Counted from the first letter of the stretch, positions 7,607 to 17,474 are shown. The stretch: 64,000 bases of DNA from an uncultured Paracoccaceae bacterium (GCA_947499715.1 CANMPL010000001.1:1-64000), one strand, 5' to 3'. Notes: a model not told the origin generated them from the sequence alone. Program-made: numbers and translations.

Positions 7607-8632
7607 TTAGGCGTGGGCCAGTTGCCGTGCGGCCTTGAACGACACAAGCCGCCGGTTGGCGCTGTCCCAAAGATCAAGGTTGGCGCATTTGAAGCTTTCC
7701 AGCAGGGTCATACGGCTGCATTCCACCAATTCTTCGTGGTCGCGCAGCACTTCGTTCAGGCGATAGAACGGGATCCGGCTGTAAAGGTGGTGGACGTGGT
7801 GGATGCCGATATTGGCCGAGAACCAGCGCAAGACCACAGGCAAGTCATAGTGGGAACTGCCGTGCAAAGCCGCCTCGTGCAGCTGCCAATCTGCGTGTTC
7901 GTCCCATTGGGTCTGTTCAAACTGGTGTTGGACATAGAACAGCCAGACCCCGACAGAAGCCGCAACCAGTGAAGATGGCAACATGACCAGAAACAGCGCA
8001 GCCCAGCCGCCAAAATAGACAATCACAGACATGATCGCGAGGATCGCTGCATTCGTGCCCATGGCAGAGATCCAGTAGGTCTTATTATGCTTCATAAAGC
8101 CGTAGGGCACACGGTTCTGCAAAAGGAACATATAGCCGGGCCCAAGGCCAAACATCACCAAAGGATGGCGGTAGGTGCGATACCGCAGGCGGCCAAAGCG
8201 GCTGCGCTGCTGGTATTCTTCGACGGTCAGGGTTTTGATATCGCCCATGCCACGGTGATCGAGATCGCCCGCGTGGCTATGGTGGATCGCATGCGCGCGA
8301 CGCCAGACATCATAGGGGGTCAGGGTCAGCACGCCAAGCGACCGGCCGACCCAATCGCTAAGGTAGCGGTTGCCAAAGAATGACCCATGGCCACAATCAT
8401 GCTGAATGCAGAAAAGCCGCAGCAAGAAGCCACCATTGACCACAGAAATCAGGAAAGCGCCCAAGTAACTGTATTGCGCGGTCCAGCAAGCCAGCACCCA
8501 AAGCACAACAAAGGGAACAAGGCTGATCGCCAGTTCGAAACTGCTACGCAATGCGTTGGGTTCACGATATTTGGCGAGAACACGGACCCAATCACGGGCG
8601 GTGTCGATGGCGGGCGTTTTTGTTATTGTCAT
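7607..8632 (-). CDS. membrane fatty acid desaturase
   Basis: A 341-residue integral membrane di-iron desaturase. The three histidine boxes are HDCGH (78-82), HAIHH (114-118) and HHVHH (278-282), with hydrophobic pairs at about 37-72 and 190-230. It would use oxygen to insert a double bond into an acyl chain. The chosen ATG gives MTITKTP; an in-frame ATG 54 bases upstream would add 18 residues. It faces chrR across a shared terminator and lies close to the RpoE-linked lipid operon, which suggests but does not prove a shared role in acyl-chain remodelling. No TGATCC-type promoter was seen upstream. Regiospecificity is unknown. Confidence 0.9.
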   Translation of the reverse strand: MTITKTPAIDTARDWVRVLAKYREPNALRSSFELAISLVPFVVLWVLACWTAQYSYLGAFLISVVNGGFLLRLFCIQHDCGHGSFFGNRYLSDWVGRSLGVLTLTPYDVWRRAHAIHHSHAGDLDHRGMGDIKTLTVEEYQQRSRFGRLRYRTYRHPLVMFGLGPGYMFLLQNRVPYGFMKHNKTYWISAMGTNAAILAIMSVIVYFGGWAALFLVMLPSSLVAASVGVWLFYVQHQFEQTQWDEHADWQLHEAALHGSSHYDLPVVLRWFSANIGIHHVHHLYSRIPFYRLNEVLRDHEELVECSRMTLLESFKCANLDLWDSANRRLVSFKAARQLAHA

Positions 8633-8729
8633 GACTGCCGAATTATTGCTGCTAACCTGCGATACAGCAAACTTGACATAGTGCAACTGAACAATTCATT
8701 ACCGACGACTTTTGATCGCGATTGCGCGG

Positions 8730-9179
8730 CTATTGCGTCTTTGTTTCCAGCCCCTGCCCCTGATCGGTAATCCGCGTCACGGCCCAGTTCGAGATCGCAC
8801 TTTCGTCATCCCAAGCTAGCGGCAAAAATTCACCGTTCTTCTTGAGCCAACCGTCGCCGCCGGGCGACAGATAGAAGGTGCGGCCACGCGAAGCACCTGA
8901 AATCACAACGAAATCATCCGTGACATTGACAGAGGCCACCCGACCACGGGTCGACCCGACACAGACCGCCTGGCCGCCCCGACAAGGCGCAAAGGTATAG
9001 GTGTGAATTTCGCCGTGTTCTTGGGTAATGACGCTGACGGGACCGGTGTCAAAGGGTTGATCCGAAAAGGTCGCTGCCCAAGCGCGCTGCACCTGTGGCG
9101 GGTTTTGTTCAAATGTAAACGGCTCGCCCGGCGCACAGGCGGCAAGGGTCAAAAGCGGCAGGGTCAGAACAAGGCGCAT
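8730..9179 (-). CDS. small predicted lipoprotein
   Basis: A 149-residue protein with a lipoprotein signal peptide: LPLLTLAAC lipobox with the lipidated cysteine at residue 15. The mature part is beta-rich (GEIHTYTFAPCRGGQAVCVG, VTDDFVVISGASRGRTFYLS) with a likely disulfide between two cysteines. I do not recognise a family. GGAG lies a few bases upstream of the ATG. It precedes the desaturase gene on the same strand, about 100 bases away. Confidence 0.7.
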   Translation of the reverse strand: MRLVLTLPLLTLAACAPGEPFTFEQNPPQVQRAWAATFSDQPFDTGPVSVITQEHGEIHTYTFAPCRGGQAVCVGSTRGRVASVNVTDDFVVISGASRGRTFYLSPGGDGWLKKNGEFLPLAWDDESAISNWAVTRITDQGQGLETKTQ

Positions 9180-9215
9180 GGCGGTCTCCGGGATTGGGTT
9201 GCGGTGATCCTGCCC

Positions 9216-10451
9216 TTAGGTGCCGGGGGGCGCAAGGGGGACGACCTTTTCATCCTCGGCGGAAAGTTCCTCAAAATCGAAATTGCCAAGGCGATGCGCT
9301 CGCTTGCCCGCTTTGCCAGCAGAGATTTTGATGTCCTCAACATCTTTGGAGGCCTGTTCAAAGTGCCGGTCCAGATTGCCGACGCGGGTCACCAAACGGT
9401 CAACGTCACCGCCCAAAAGCGCCAGTTCCTTGCGGATCGCACCGGTCTGTTCACGCATCCGCGCGTCCTTGAGGATCGCGCGCATCGTATTCAGCGTGGC
9501 CATGCAAGTCGTCGGTGAGACGATCCAGACGCGGGCATCAAACCCCTCGCGCACCACGGCAGGCAGGCGCGCGTGAAGTTCGGCATAGACGGCTTCGGAC
9601 GGCAGGAACATGATCGCGCCATCGGCGGTTTCGCCTTCGATGATGTATTTTTCTGAAATCGCCTTGATGTGGACGCGCACGGCATTGCCAAGGTCACGCA
9701 GGGCGATTTTCTGCATCTCTGGCGTGTCAGCAGAGGCCAGCGCCTCATAAGCCTCAAACGGGAATTTCGCGTCGATGACGATGGGACCGGGCGGATTGGG
9801 CAGATGGATCAGGCAATCGGCGCGCTTGCCGTTGGAAAGCGTGGCCTGCAAAGCGTAGGCATCCGTGGGCAGCGCCTTGGACACGATATCGGTCAGTTGG
9901 ATTTCGCCAAACATGCCGCGCCGCTGTTTGTTGGACAGGATGTCTTGCAGCGTCAGCACGTCGCCGGACAGCTTTTCGATATTGGACTGCGCCTTGTCGA
10001 TGGTGGCCAAGCGTTCCTGGAGTTCGGTCAACTGCTTGGTGGATTTCTCGGACGACCCGGTGAGGGTCTCTTTCATCTTTTCCTGCATGTCCGACATCGA
10101 CCGCGCGGATTTGAGCGCATTGTCAGCGAGGCGTTCGGCGACCTGGGCGTTCACCTCTGCCAGCCGCGCCTCCATCGTTTGGATCACGCGGACCTGCGCG
10201 GTGGCCTGTGCGTCGCTGACGGTCTGGATGTTGCCGGCAAGCTGGCTTTGGTTGGCGTTCAGGACCTGCACGTCTTGGCCGAGCTGGCCGACCTGAGTGG
10301 CAACAAAGTTGACGGCTTGGGCGGATTGCCCGGCGCGTTTCACTGCAAGGATCAGCAGGATCACAATCAGTATCGTGACCGCGATGCCGATGATCGCGGC
10401 GATGACGGCGGGGTCATTGAGGTTAAACGTCTGCTCGCCGATCTGGATCAT
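9216..10451 (-). CDS. rmuC: DNA recombination protein RmuC homologue
   Basis: A 411-residue protein with one N-terminal membrane helix (about residues 13-33), a long coiled coil (about 45-175, rich in Q, A, L, E), and the RmuC nuclease-like domain (about 180-390) with RGMFGEIQL and [15 protein letters not shown]. RmuC limits inversion at short inverted repeats in Escherichia coli. The ATG at 10451 overlaps the mutL stop as ATGA, fixing the start and implying coexpression with mismatch repair. Confidence 0.9.
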   Translation of the reverse strand: MIQIGEQTFNLNDPAVIAAIIGIAVTILIVILLILAVKRAGQSAQAVNFVATQVGQLGQDVQVLNANQSQLAGNIQTVSDAQATAQVRVIQTMEARLAEVNAQVAERLADNALKSARSMSDMQEKMKETLTGSSEKSTKQLTELQERLATIDKAQSNIEKLSGDVLTLQDILSNKQRRGMFGEIQLTDIVSKALPTDAYALQATLSNGKRADCLIHLPNPPGPIVIDAKFPFEAYEALASADTPEMQKIALRDLGNAVRVHIKAISEKYIIEGETADGAIMFLPSEAVYAELHARLPAVVREGFDARVWIVSPTTCMATLNTMRAILKDARMREQTGAIRKELALLGGDVDRLVTRVGNLDRHFEQASKDVEDIKISAGKAGKRAHRLGNFDFEELSAEDEKVVPLAPPGT

Positions 10452-12253
10452 GTGCGTCCGAACAGCCGTTCGATATCGGTCATCTTGAGTTCCACATAGG
10501 TGGGCCGCCCGTGGTTGCATTGGCCGGAGTTTGGCGTCGCCTCCATCTCGCGCAGGAGCGCGTTCATCTCGGGCGCGGACATACGGCGACCGGTGCGGAC
10601 AGAGCCATGGCAGGCAACGCGCGACAGGATGGCGTTCAACTTCGCCTCGAGCAGTTTGCTGTCGCCTTGGTCGGTGAGTTCATCAAGGATGTCGCGGATC
10701 AGGGCGGTGGCGTTGACCTCGCCCAGCAAAGCGGGCGTTTCGCGCACGGCGATGGCACCGCCGCCAAAGGGCTCAATCGTCAGGCCAAGGCGGGCAAGGT
10801 CGGGGGCGATGGCGATCAGGTGGGCGGCTTCGGCCTCGGTCAGGTCGATAATCTCGGGGATCAAAAGGGCCTGGGCCGCGACGCCATTGGTGGCCATTTG
10901 GGTCTTGAGTTTCTCATAAACCAGCCGTTCGTGCGCGGCGTGAGCATCAACGAGGATCATGCCGGTGGTGGTTTGCGCGAGGATGTAATTTTCGTGCAAT
11001 TGCGCGCGGGCGGCCCCAAGGGGGAGCGCCTCATCCGGGGTTGTATCCTCGGGCGTTGGTTCGACACGGGCGGAGCGGTGTTCGGCAAAGCCGGACTGGA
11101 AGGTCATGGATTGGGCGGTGAACTTGGGCCGGTCCATTTGGTAGACGCGGGGTTCGGTCGGTTGCGGCTGCATCGCGCCAAGGGTGGCATTGGCGACGGT
11201 GCTGGATGCGCGATGCCCGGCAACGGCCAGCATGTGGCGCAGGCCAGAGACGATCAACCCACGCACGGTTCCGGGGTCGCGAAAGCGGACCTCTGATTTC
11301 GCGGGGTGGACGTTGACATCGACCAGCGTCGGATCACAGTCGATGAACAGCGCAGCGACAGGGTGACGGTCGCGCGAAAGCACATCCATGTAGCCTGCAC
11401 GCAGCGCGCCCAACAGCATCTTGTCACGCACCGGGCGGCCATTGACGAAGAGGAATTGCGCGATGGCAGCACCGCGCGAATAGGTCGGCAAGGCGGCGTA
11501 GCCAGTCAGGTGTAAGCCGTCACGTTCGGCATCCAGCGCCACGGCGTTATCGGCAAATTCGCGGCCCAACACAGCGCGCAAGCGACCGTGCAGCGCGTCA
11601 AAGAGGTCACCCGTCTGGGCGTCGGCGCGGAAGGTGGTGCGCTGGTCGCCGCCGGATGTGTCGCGCAGGATGAAGGTCACAAATGGCTCTGCCATCGCGA
11701 GCCGCTTGATCACATCCGTGATCGCCTGATTTTCGGCGCGGTCAGAGCGGAGGAACTTGAGCCGCGCGGGAGTGGCATAAAAAAGGTCACGCAGTTCAAC
11801 CACGGTGCCGCTGTTCAGCGCGGCGGGTTTAACAGCGTTGGGTTGACCGCCAGCGACGGTGATGGTCGCGGCCTCTTCCCCGGCCCGGCTGGTGATGGTC
11901 AGACGGCCCACGGCACCGAGAGAGGGCAGCGCCTCTCCGCGAAATCCAAAAGAGTGGATGTTGAGCAGGTCAGAGCCGTCAATTTTGCTGGTGGCATGGC
12001 GCGACAGCGCCAGCGGCAGATCAGCGGGCGCAATGCCGCAGCCGTCATCTGTGACACGGATCAAGGTCTTGCCGCCGTCGGCAATCGCGACCTCAATCCG
12101 GGTGGCACCGGCGTCAATACTGTTTTCCACCAGTTCCTTTACGGCCGAGGCGGGGCGTTCCACGACCTCACCAGCCGCAATCCGGTTGATTGCGGCGTCG
12201 TCCAGCTGCCGGATCACCGGTGCGGGCTTTATCTGGGGGTCAGCGACGGTCAT
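10448..12253 (-). CDS. mutL: DNA mismatch repair protein MutL, endonuclease type
   Basis: A 601-residue MutL. The N-terminal GHKL ATPase shows [26 protein letters not shown] and GFRGEALPS. The C-terminal domain holds the metal-binding endonuclease motif [12 protein letters not shown] (starting at about residue 436), plus ACHGS and CNHGRP. These mark the nicking MutL of bacteria that lack MutH and Dam-directed strand discrimination. The ATG at 12253 is preferred because the family begins with [19 protein letters not shown]; further upstream in-frame sequence lacks similarity. It is translationally coupled to rmuC. Confidence 0.95.
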   Translation of the reverse strand: MTVADPQIKPAPVIRQLDDAAINRIAAGEVVERPASAVKELVENSIDAGATRIEVAIADGGKTLIRVTDDGCGIAPADLPLALSRHATSKIDGSDLLNIHSFGFRGEALPSLGAVGRLTITSRAGEEAATITVAGGQPNAVKPAALNSGTVVELRDLFYATPARLKFLRSDRAENQAITDVIKRLAMAEPFVTFILRDTSGGDQRTTFRADAQTGDLFDALHGRLRAVLGREFADNAVALDAERDGLHLTGYAALPTYSRGAAIAQFLFVNGRPVRDKMLLGALRAGYMDVLSRDRHPVAALFIDCDPTLVDVNVHPAKSEVRFRDPGTVRGLIVSGLRHMLAVAGHRASSTVANATLGAMQPQPTEPRVYQMDRPKFTAQSMTFQSGFAEHRSARVEPTPEDTTPDEALPLGAARAQLHENYILAQTTTGMILVDAHAAHERLVYEKLKTQMATNGVAAQALLIPEIIDLTEAEAAHLIAIAPDLARLGLTIEPFGGGAIAVRETPALLGEVNATALIRDILDELTDQGDSKLLEAKLNAILSRVACHGSVRTGRRMSAPEMNALLREMEATPNSGQCNHGRPTYVELKMTDIERLFGRT

Positions 12254-12318
12254 GGCACTATTTCTAGCATGACCGGCGGCGATTCTACGAGGGGAAAACC
12301 GCCTTGCTACGGTGGCAA

Positions 12319-12687
12319 TTAGCGGGATCTGAGGGCGACAAGACAGTATTGGCCGCCGCTGCCACCACACCGCACCAATCGCGATTGAGAGGTCGTAAGA
12401 CGCCGGACCAACCGGGCGGAGGCCGTGCCGGGTTGCATTAGGTCGAGACTTTGGATGCCCAGCGCCGAGGGTGTGATCTGGGGACGTGTCACGTTGATAT
12501 CTGGTTTGGGATCAGTCGAGAATGCTTGCAGCAATGAAGACAAGACCGACATCATCCCGCCACGGTGGGCCCGCTCTTGCGTGCTGGAGGGACCATAGGT
12601 CAATTCAGCCGCCACAGCACGGGGACCAAAGGATAGCCAGAAGACAACAACCAAACCACTTAGAACAAACCAACCAAGATCACGCAT
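12319..12687 (-). CDS. hypothetical secreted protein
   Basis: A 122-residue protein with a signal peptide (hydrophobic stretch about residues 5-25, likely cleavage after AVAA). The mature part is basic and has two cysteines near the C-terminus ([10 protein letters not shown]). A strong AAGGAG ribosome binding site before the ATG supports a real gene. I do not recognise a family. It ends about 65 bases before mutL on the same strand. Confidence 0.6.
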   Translation of the reverse strand: MRDLGWFVLSGLVVVFWLSFGPRAVAAELTYGPSSTQERAHRGGMMSVLSSLLQAFSTDPKPDINVTRPQITPSALGIQSLDLMQPGTASARLVRRLTTSQSRLVRCGGSGGQYCLVALRSR

Positions 12688-12872
12688 CGCACGCTCCTTG
12701 TTTGCCCCCCGGCCAAGAAGGAGCGTGGCAGCGCGATGGTGAACGAAAGGTTAATTCCAGCGCGTGTTACAGAGGCGCCGGGCATTCGTGATTTTGTTTA
12801 ACCCTAACAAAGCGTTAATTAGGGAAACCTTAAATTAGGTTAATCCGAGGTGAGGTGGGAAGATTGCACGCC

Positions 12873-14171
12873 CTACAGGCCCTCTGGTTGACCAACGATG
12901 ACAAAATGCAGGTTGTCGGGTTGCAACAGATAAGCGGCAACACGGTTCACATCTTCGAGCGTCACGGCGTTCAGAATATCATTGCGATTGATCACGTAGT
13001 CAGGCGGCAGCCCGGTCAACTGCATCCCAACCAGAATACTTGCGATTTCGCCGTTGCCATCAAACCGCAGGGGATAGGCACCGGTCAGGTAGGTCTTGAT
13101 CTCGTCCAGCTCTTCTTGCGTGACACCGTTTTCGGCAAAGCCGCGCCAGACATCCGTCGCAACCTCGATCGCTTGGGCGATGGTGTCATTGGAAGAGGCG
13201 ACCTGCCCGATCACCATTTCCGCATGGAACTTCGGCACCAGATAGCTGCGGATGCCATAGGTCAGGCCGCGCTTTTCGCGCACTTCTGTCATCAGGCGGG
13301 AATCAAAGCCAGATCCGCCAAGGATTTCATTGATGATATAAGCCGCCATGTAGTCGGGGTCGTCACGTTCGATCCCCGTGTGGCCAAAGAGGGCCACGGA
13401 CTGCGGGGTTTCAAAGTCAATCACGGTTGTGCCACCGGCAAGGCCAAAGTCGACGTCTGGTGGCAGGGGTGGACCTTCGGCAGGCAGATCACCCAGCAAA
13501 GCATCCAAGAGCGGGCCCAATTCATCAGCCGTGATGTCGCCAACGGCGCCGACATAGATGCGGTCACGAGTCAGGGCGTTGCGGTGGGCGGTAATGATGT
13601 CGTCGCGGGTCAGGGCGGTGACGCTGTCCACGGTGCCGTCCATTACCGTGCCATAGGGGTGGCCGGGGAAAGCGGCGGCGTTGAACGCGTCAGAGGCGAT
13701 CGTGTTGGGGTCTTTGGCATCAGAGGCCAGCCCGGACAGCACCTGCCCGCGCACCCGGTCAATGGCATCTTGGTCAAAGCGTGGGTTTATCAGCGCCTCG
13801 CGCAGAAGGGCCAGCGCCTCGTCCCGGTTCTCGGTCAGGAATTCGGCAGAGATCGAGGTGAGGTCATCGCCCGCACGGAACCTAAAAGAGGCCGCGAGTT
13901 CTTCGCGGCGGGTCTGGAAGGCTTGGGCGTCCATGTCGCCCGCGCCCTCTTCGATCAGGGCCATCATCAGGTTGGTGGCACCACGTTTGCCCGGTTCATC
14001 AAGCGAGGCCCCGCCACGGATGCGGATTTCAAGTGCGGTAAAGGGGATGGAGGGTTCTTCGACCAGCCAAGCCTCGATCCCACCGGGAGATGTGATTTCC
14101 TTGATCTCAACAGCGGCGATGGCGGCGGAGGCGGTGAAGGCAACCCAAAGGGTCAGGGCAAAGCGGATCAT
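12873..14171 (-). CDS. M16 peptidase family protein, non-catalytic partner
   Basis: A 432-residue exported protein (signal peptide to about residue 19) with the paired beta/alpha domains of the pitrilysin/insulinase M16 family. The zinc motif HxxEH is absent: the equivalent stretch reads GATNLMMALIEEGAGD. The C-terminal half keeps the family pattern (REKRGLTYGIRSYLV). Its start overlaps the catalytic M16 gene as ATGA. Such pairs form heterodimeric periplasmic peptidases in which this subunit shapes the chamber. Function in the cell is inferred. Confidence 0.88.
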   Translation of the reverse strand: MIRFALTLWVAFTASAAIAAVEIKEITSPGGIEAWLVEEPSIPFTALEIRIRGGASLDEPGKRGATNLMMALIEEGAGDMDAQAFQTRREELAASFRFRAGDDLTSISAEFLTENRDEALALLREALINPRFDQDAIDRVRGQVLSGLASDAKDPNTIASDAFNAAAFPGHPYGTVMDGTVDSVTALTRDDIITAHRNALTRDRIYVGAVGDITADELGPLLDALLGDLPAEGPPLPPDVDFGLAGGTTVIDFETPQSVALFGHTGIERDDPDYMAAYIINEILGGSGFDSRLMTEVREKRGLTYGIRSYLVPKFHAEMVIGQVASSNDTIAQAIEVATDVWRGFAENGVTQEELDEIKTYLTGAYPLRFDGNGEIASILVGMQLTGLPPDYVINRNDILNAVTLEDVNRVAAYLLQPDNLHFVIVGQPEGL

Positions 14172-15496
14172 TTCGCATCCTCCTGTGATGCGACAACCCA
14201 GCCAGTGACGGCCTGATCGCGGTTCAAGACCTTGGTGGCCACGGCTTTGATGTCGTCTTCGGTGACGGCTTGCAGGATATCGGGCCAGGCCTGCACATCG
14301 GCAATCGTCAGCCCCTGCGTCAGGGCTGCACCATAGCGCCGCGCGAGACCTTGCACGTTATCCTTGGCGTAGATTTCTGAGGCCCGCAGTTGGCTGCGGA
14401 TCCGGTCCATGTCGGCGGGGTCAATCGGGTTGGCCATAAAGTCGGCGATGACCTGATCCATTGCGGCCTCAGCCTCTGACAGGGTCACACCGGGCACGGG
14501 CACGATGGTGACGCCAAAGCTGGTGTCATCAAGCGCGTTGCCAGAATAACCGGCGTTGGAATAGACGGCCGTTTGGCTTTCGAACTGCAAAGCCTTGCCA
14601 AAGGCAGAGGTAAAGGACGACCCACCCAGCAATTCCGAAAGATAGACCAAGGCTGCGGCCTCTTCCTGCGCGCCGCTGTCGCGCTCGGGGGCAAGGTAGC
14701 TGCGGGTCAGATAGGGCTGGCTGACGCGCGGATCGACGTAGGTGATACGCCGTTCGGCCCGCTGTGGCGGTTCTTCGGGGCGGATGCGTTCGGGCAGGTC
14801 GGGTTCAGCCGGGATCACGCCGTAATATTCTTCGGCCAATGCTTTGACCTCTTGGGGTTCCACATCACCCGCAACCACAAGGATGGCGTTGTTGGGGCTG
14901 TAATAGAGGTCATAAAAATCAAGCGCGTCTTGCAGCGAGAGTTCTTCCATCTCGTGCTTCCAGCCGATGATCGGCACGCCGTAGCGGTGGTTTTGGTAAA
15001 GGGCGGCGCGGAATTGTTCCTGCGCCAAGGCGCCGGGGCTGTTTTCGGTCCGCTGGTTGCGTTCTTCAAGCACGACCATACGCTCTGTTTCGATGTCCTC
15101 TGCGCCGATGCGCAGGTTATTCATACGGTCGGCTTCCATCTGCATCATCAGGGGCAGACGATCAGCGGCGACACGTTGGAAATAGGCGGTGTAGTCGTAG
15201 CTGGTAAAGGCATTATCGGACCCGCCATTGGCCGCAACGGTGGCGGAAAACTCGCCCGGGGCCAGCGTGTCGGTGCCTTTGAACAGCAGGTGTTCAAGGT
15301 AATGCGCCACGCCCGATGCACCTACCGGTTCATCGGCGGATCCAACCTTGTACCAGACCATATGCACCACAACCGGCGCACGGTGATCTTCGATCACAAC
15401 GACATCCATGCCGTTATCTAAGGTGTAGGTCGTGACCTCTTCCGCGTGGGAAGCTGTTGCGAACAAGGCAAAGGCGAATGCGATCAAGCGCGTCAT
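14168..15496 (-). CDS. M16 family zinc metallopeptidase, catalytic subunit
   Basis: A 442-residue periplasmic protein with a signal peptide ending near ASHAEE and the intact inverted zinc motif HYLEH (VAHYLEHLLFKGT). The family features NAFTSYDYTAYF and the C-terminal inactive repeat are present. The ATG at 15496 follows AGGATCTCTC; an in-frame upstream ATG at 15529 lacks support. Together with the next gene it should form a heterodimeric peptidase. The cluster lspA, DUF3035 lipoprotein, M16, M16 recurs in Rhodobacteraceae as I recall. Confidence 0.93.
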   Translation of the reverse strand: MTRLIAFAFALFATASHAEEVTTYTLDNGMDVVVIEDHRAPVVVHMVWYKVGSADEPVGASGVAHYLEHLLFKGTDTLAPGEFSATVAANGGSDNAFTSYDYTAYFQRVAADRLPLMMQMEADRMNNLRIGAEDIETERMVVLEERNQRTENSPGALAQEQFRAALYQNHRYGVPIIGWKHEMEELSLQDALDFYDLYYSPNNAILVVAGDVEPQEVKALAEEYYGVIPAEPDLPERIRPEEPPQRAERRITYVDPRVSQPYLTRSYLAPERDSGAQEEAAALVYLSELLGGSSFTSAFGKALQFESQTAVYSNAGYSGNALDDTSFGVTIVPVPGVTLSEAEAAMDQVIADFMANPIDPADMDRIRSQLRASEIYAKDNVQGLARRYGAALTQGLTIADVQAWPDILQAVTEDDIKAVATKVLNRDQAVTGWVVASQEDAK

Positions 15497-15614
15497 GAGA
15501 GATCCTGTGCTGCGGCGTGTGACTGACAACTTAGAGCGCCGCGCGACATGCGCAATGGATCATACGCGGATGTGAGCGGTCTTGACCGCGCAGCCGCCGC
15601 GCTTTCAAAACACG

Positions 15615-16112
15615 CTATTGAGGTGGCGCCGATGGTGTTGCAACGCCCCGCTGGCGGAATTGTTCCTGAGCGGCATAGGCATCCAGCGCTTGGTTGGCAT
15701 AGGCGCGGAAGTACCGATCGCCACCGAACAAGCCACCAAAGCGCCCAGCGGACCTGCGGATTGACGCATCCTCGGTCGCGAGCAAGGCCCGGATGTTCCC
15801 GGTTTGCCCGTTGCGCCCGGCATGAGACACAAGCGCCGCATCGGATGACGGGATCCCCCCGGCCGACGCTGCCGATGGGCGGCCACCGAGGGCTGCAATG
15901 GCCTCTGCCTTAGGGTTGGCGTCAACCGGGTTGGTCCCCCCCGGTGTTGGTTGCGGCAGCACCGACAGGTTTTCGGGAATGGTCAAAGGGGCGCTTGGCA
16001 GCACGCTGAATTCATCCGGTCCATTGGAGACCGTGCTGAGGTCACGCAGACCCCCATTGCCACAGGCTGACAGGCTTAGAACAGCCGCACTGGCCAATAC
16101 AAACGCTCTCAT
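15615..16112 (-). CDS. DUF3035 family lipoprotein
   Basis: A 165-residue lipoprotein: lipobox LSLSAC with the lipidated cysteine at residue 17, then a proline- and glycine-rich mature region ending in a helical YRAYANQALDAYAAQEQFRQRG tail split by small residues. This matches the DUF3035 family of Rhodobacteraceae. GGGACGAG precedes the ATG. Function is unknown; its position beside lspA, which matures lipoproteins, and the M16 peptidases suggests envelope maintenance. Confidence 0.78.
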   Translation of the reverse strand: MRAFVLASAAVLSLSACGNGGLRDLSTVSNGPDEFSVLPSAPLTIPENLSVLPQPTPGGTNPVDANPKAEAIAALGGRPSAASAGGIPSSDAALVSHAGRNGQTGNIRALLATEDASIRRSAGRFGGLFGGDRYFRAYANQALDAYAAQEQFRQRGVATPSAPPQ

Positions 16113-16187
16113 TCTCGTCCCTTTGGTCGTTTGATCGCATGGATAACCGATTGCGACGGCGGCGTCACGTCTTGAAAGCACAAGGTG

Positions 16188-16973
16188 TTATCCCGATTGA
16201 ACGCCATGCTGATAGGCGCAAATATCATGGTATTGCAGCGTGATTGCACCGTTGTCCAAAGCAATGACACCAAGTGCAGGATTTTCGGCGGCAGGCACAA
16301 AACTGGACCAATCCCAAGCAGGTAGTGGCGGCGGGGCCTGATAAAGCACGGACCGCATGGTCGCAAAGGGAATGCCCTGAACCACGCCGGTGATCGGGCG
16401 GTGCACATGGCCGATCAAAAGCTGAACGACGTTTGGATATCCCGCCAACAAATCCAAAAACGCCGCCCCGTCCGCCAATCGATCCTGATCCTGCATCGGC
16501 AGGCCCATGTCGCAGGGCGGATGATGCATGAAAATGAACGTCGGCAATCCGCGCGCCAGCATATCGCGCAACCAATCGGCGCGGAGATCGCAGAACGCGC
16601 CGCTGTCTTGTCCGGGATCAAGCGTATCAAGGCATAAGATCAGGCCATCCGGTGTCTCAATCGCGTATTGCAAGAACCCATCAAGGCCGGGTGGAGCGGC
16701 CAAGAAACGTGCAAACAACACGCGGTCATCGTGGTTGCCGACCATGGGCAGGACAGGCACGGTCAGTTGACCAAGATGTGCCGCGACCGCAGCATAGTCA
16801 CCATCAGTTCCACGGTTCACCATGTCGCCCGAAATGATGCAGTAATCAGCGTCGGCGTGGTGGTCGTTGATCAGCGCGATCGCCGCTTCCAACCGCACGC
16901 GGGGGTCATGGCCCAGCACGTCACCCGACGCGGTATAGTGTAAATCGGAGAGCCAGATCAGCTTGGTCGGCAT
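16188..16973 (-). CDS. calcineurin-like metallophosphoesterase (CpdA/GpdQ-like)
   Basis: A 261-residue cytosolic phosphodiesterase. All five metal-binding blocks of the calcineurin-like family are visible in order: DLHY, GDMVN, GNHDD, HHPP and GHVHR. The class III cyclic nucleotide phosphodiesterase and glycerophosphodiesterase subfamilies share this pattern, so the substrate (cAMP, glycerophosphodiester or other) is open. It lies between lspA and the DUF3035 gene on the same strand. Confidence 0.88.
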   Translation of the reverse strand: MPTKLIWLSDLHYTASGDVLGHDPRVRLEAAIALINDHHADADYCIISGDMVNRGTDGDYAAVAAHLGQLTVPVLPMVGNHDDRVLFARFLAAPPGLDGFLQYAIETPDGLILCLDTLDPGQDSGAFCDLRADWLRDMLARGLPTFIFMHHPPCDMGLPMQDQDRLADGAAFLDLLAGYPNVVQLLIGHVHRPITGVVQGIPFATMRSVLYQAPPPLPAWDWSSFVPAAENPALGVIALDNGAITLQYHDICAYQHGVQSG

Positions 16974-16997
16974 GGATTAGGCCTTTTTCTTGGCCGA

Positions 16998-17474
16998 TTA
17001 CTTTGCAGATGGCTTTTTCTTTTGCCTCTCTGGCAGGATCGCAAGGCCAATCGCACCAACGAAAATCGCGACATCGGCGACGTTGAAGGCGTAAGGGTTG
17101 GTAAAGCCGCAGCAGGACATATTCAGAAAATCCGCAACCGCGCCATAGATCAACCGGTCAAGCACATTGCCAAGGGCACCGCCGACAAGAACACCACCGG
17201 CGATATAGCCCCATTTCGTCGAACCCGATCGCCAAAGCCAGACCACAACGGCGGCAGAGATCACCAACGCCACAACAATCAGGACCCAGCGCATATCAAG
17301 CCCGGCACCAATGCCGAAATTCACGCCCCGGTTCCACGCCATACGCAACACGAGGAAAGGGGGGAAGACCTCAATCTCTTGGCGGCGCAGCAGGTCAAGC
17401 CATTGGACCACGATGTATTTTGTGGCCTGATCAAGGGCAAAGACCCAGGTGGCGGTCCAGAAAAGAAGGCGCAT
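16998..17474 (-). CDS. lspA: lipoprotein signal peptidase (signal peptidase II)
   Basis: A 158-residue inner-membrane aspartic peptidase with four hydrophobic helices. The catalytic aspartates are in GNVLDRLIYGAVADFL and FNVADVAIFVGA. It cleaves prolipoprotein signal peptides after lipidation; several predicted lipoproteins lie in this window. ATG at 17474 gives the usual start; a GTG 15 bases upstream is an alternative. The C-terminus is lysine-rich. Five genes downstream include the DUF3035 lipoprotein. Confidence 0.94.
   Translation of the reverse strand: MRLLFWTATWVFALDQATKYIVVQWLDLLRRQEIEVFPPFLVLRMAWNRGVNFGIGAGLDMRWVLIVVALVISAAVVVWLWRSGSTKWGYIAGGVLVGGALGNVLDRLIYGAVADFLNMSCCGFTNPYAFNVADVAIFVGAIGLAILPERQKKKPSAK

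Noticed and set aside
8711-8726. FNR/CRP-like box TTGAT-N4-ATTGC upstream of the desaturase gene
   Set aside because: Only one half matches the TTGAT-N4-ATCAA consensus; it also overlaps the lipoprotein gene's end region.
12855-14216. 453-codon plus-strand open frame
   Set aside because: It mirrors the M16 partner gene, which has a signal peptide and family pattern; the plus-strand frame has none.
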